IMG/VR virus record: IMGVR_UViG_3300032238_001132
Span: 1-33,482 of that record
Direction: 5' to 3' (one strand)
DNA length: 33,482 bases
From: a virus
The position numbers were made by a program, and so were the translations under genes. Positions within the stretch are counted from its first letter, which is position 1; each line of letters begins with the position of its first letter. The notes beneath the pieces are model-generated. The model searched no databases, had not been told where the DNA came from, and worked only from the letters and a program-made list of their open reading frames with translations. Positions 33,459 to 33,482 of the stretch are shown here, piece by piece.

Positions 33459-33482
33459 GAAAAGTATAAAGAATAAAGAACT

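Noticed and set aside
33322-33482. CRISPR array
   Set aside because: The repeat cores are short, degenerate and one is inverted, there are no unique spacers of constant length, and no cas gene is present.
1-33482. tRNA genes or integrase/attachment site
   Set aside because: I saw no cloverleaf-like sequence with a TTCGA-type arm in the gaps, and no integrase; the gaps are too short for most such elements. A covariance search was not possible here.

Overview
The window is a stretch of the late structural region of a T4-like cyanophage (a contractile-tailed myovirus of marine or freshwater picocyanobacteria). The evidence is gene order and protein content. Read right to left on the minus strand, the order is gp25, gp6, a giant gp7-like protein, gp8, a giant DUF4815-type protein where T4 has genes 9-12, several small virion genes, gp13, gp14, gp15 and gp16. 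This is the T4 order 25-6-7-8-9/10/11/12-13-14-15-16. The auxiliary gene speD and the late promoter element ATAAATA also point to a cyanophage. Every gene I accept is on the minus strand, so transcription runs from high to low coordinates. Family assignments come from remembered sequences, not from database searches.

Region A (33482 to about 32120) is unlike the rest. It is GC-rich (about 65% in one counted line, against about 35% in a counted line of a baseplate gene). It carries three small genes of unknown function (60, 82 and 108 aa), each followed by a perfect GC-rich hairpin. It starts, at the window edge, with degenerate ~24-bp repeats and inverted repeats. Region B (32118 to 30753) holds a 56-aa gene, a consensus-like sigma70 promoter, a glycosyltransferase, a 60-aa gene, a 51-aa basic gene and a strong hairpin terminator. 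Region C (30752 to 30076) has speD (AdoMet decarboxylase) behind a late promoter, then an 80-aa gene.

Region D (30044 to 7556) is the baseplate block. It includes gp25, gp6, a 3643-aa gp7-like protein, gp8 and a 2407-aa DUF4815-type protein, followed by two small genes. The gp7-like protein seems to be the gp7 core domain fused to some 3400 residues of recurring beta modules plus a YHYH domain. Region E (7529 to 3304) is neck, tail completion and packaging: two small virion proteins, gp13, gp14, gp15 and the small terminase gp16. gp14 carries a four-copy insertion of a repeat that also occurs in the giant proteins. Region F (3291 to 9) lies where gp17 would normally follow gp16. It holds a 580-aa Cys/Lys-rich mosaic protein, an endonuclease VII-type HNH nuclease with its own late promoter, a 27-aa ORF repeating the C-terminus of the 580-aa protein, and a 334-aa coiled-coil structural protein.

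The virion genes build the baseplate wedge (25, 6, 7, 8, DUF4815), the neck (13, 14), the sheath terminator (15) and the packaging machine (16). ATAAATA elements divide this long colinear block into late transcription units starting at speD, gp25, gp8, the 114-aa gene and the HNH gene.
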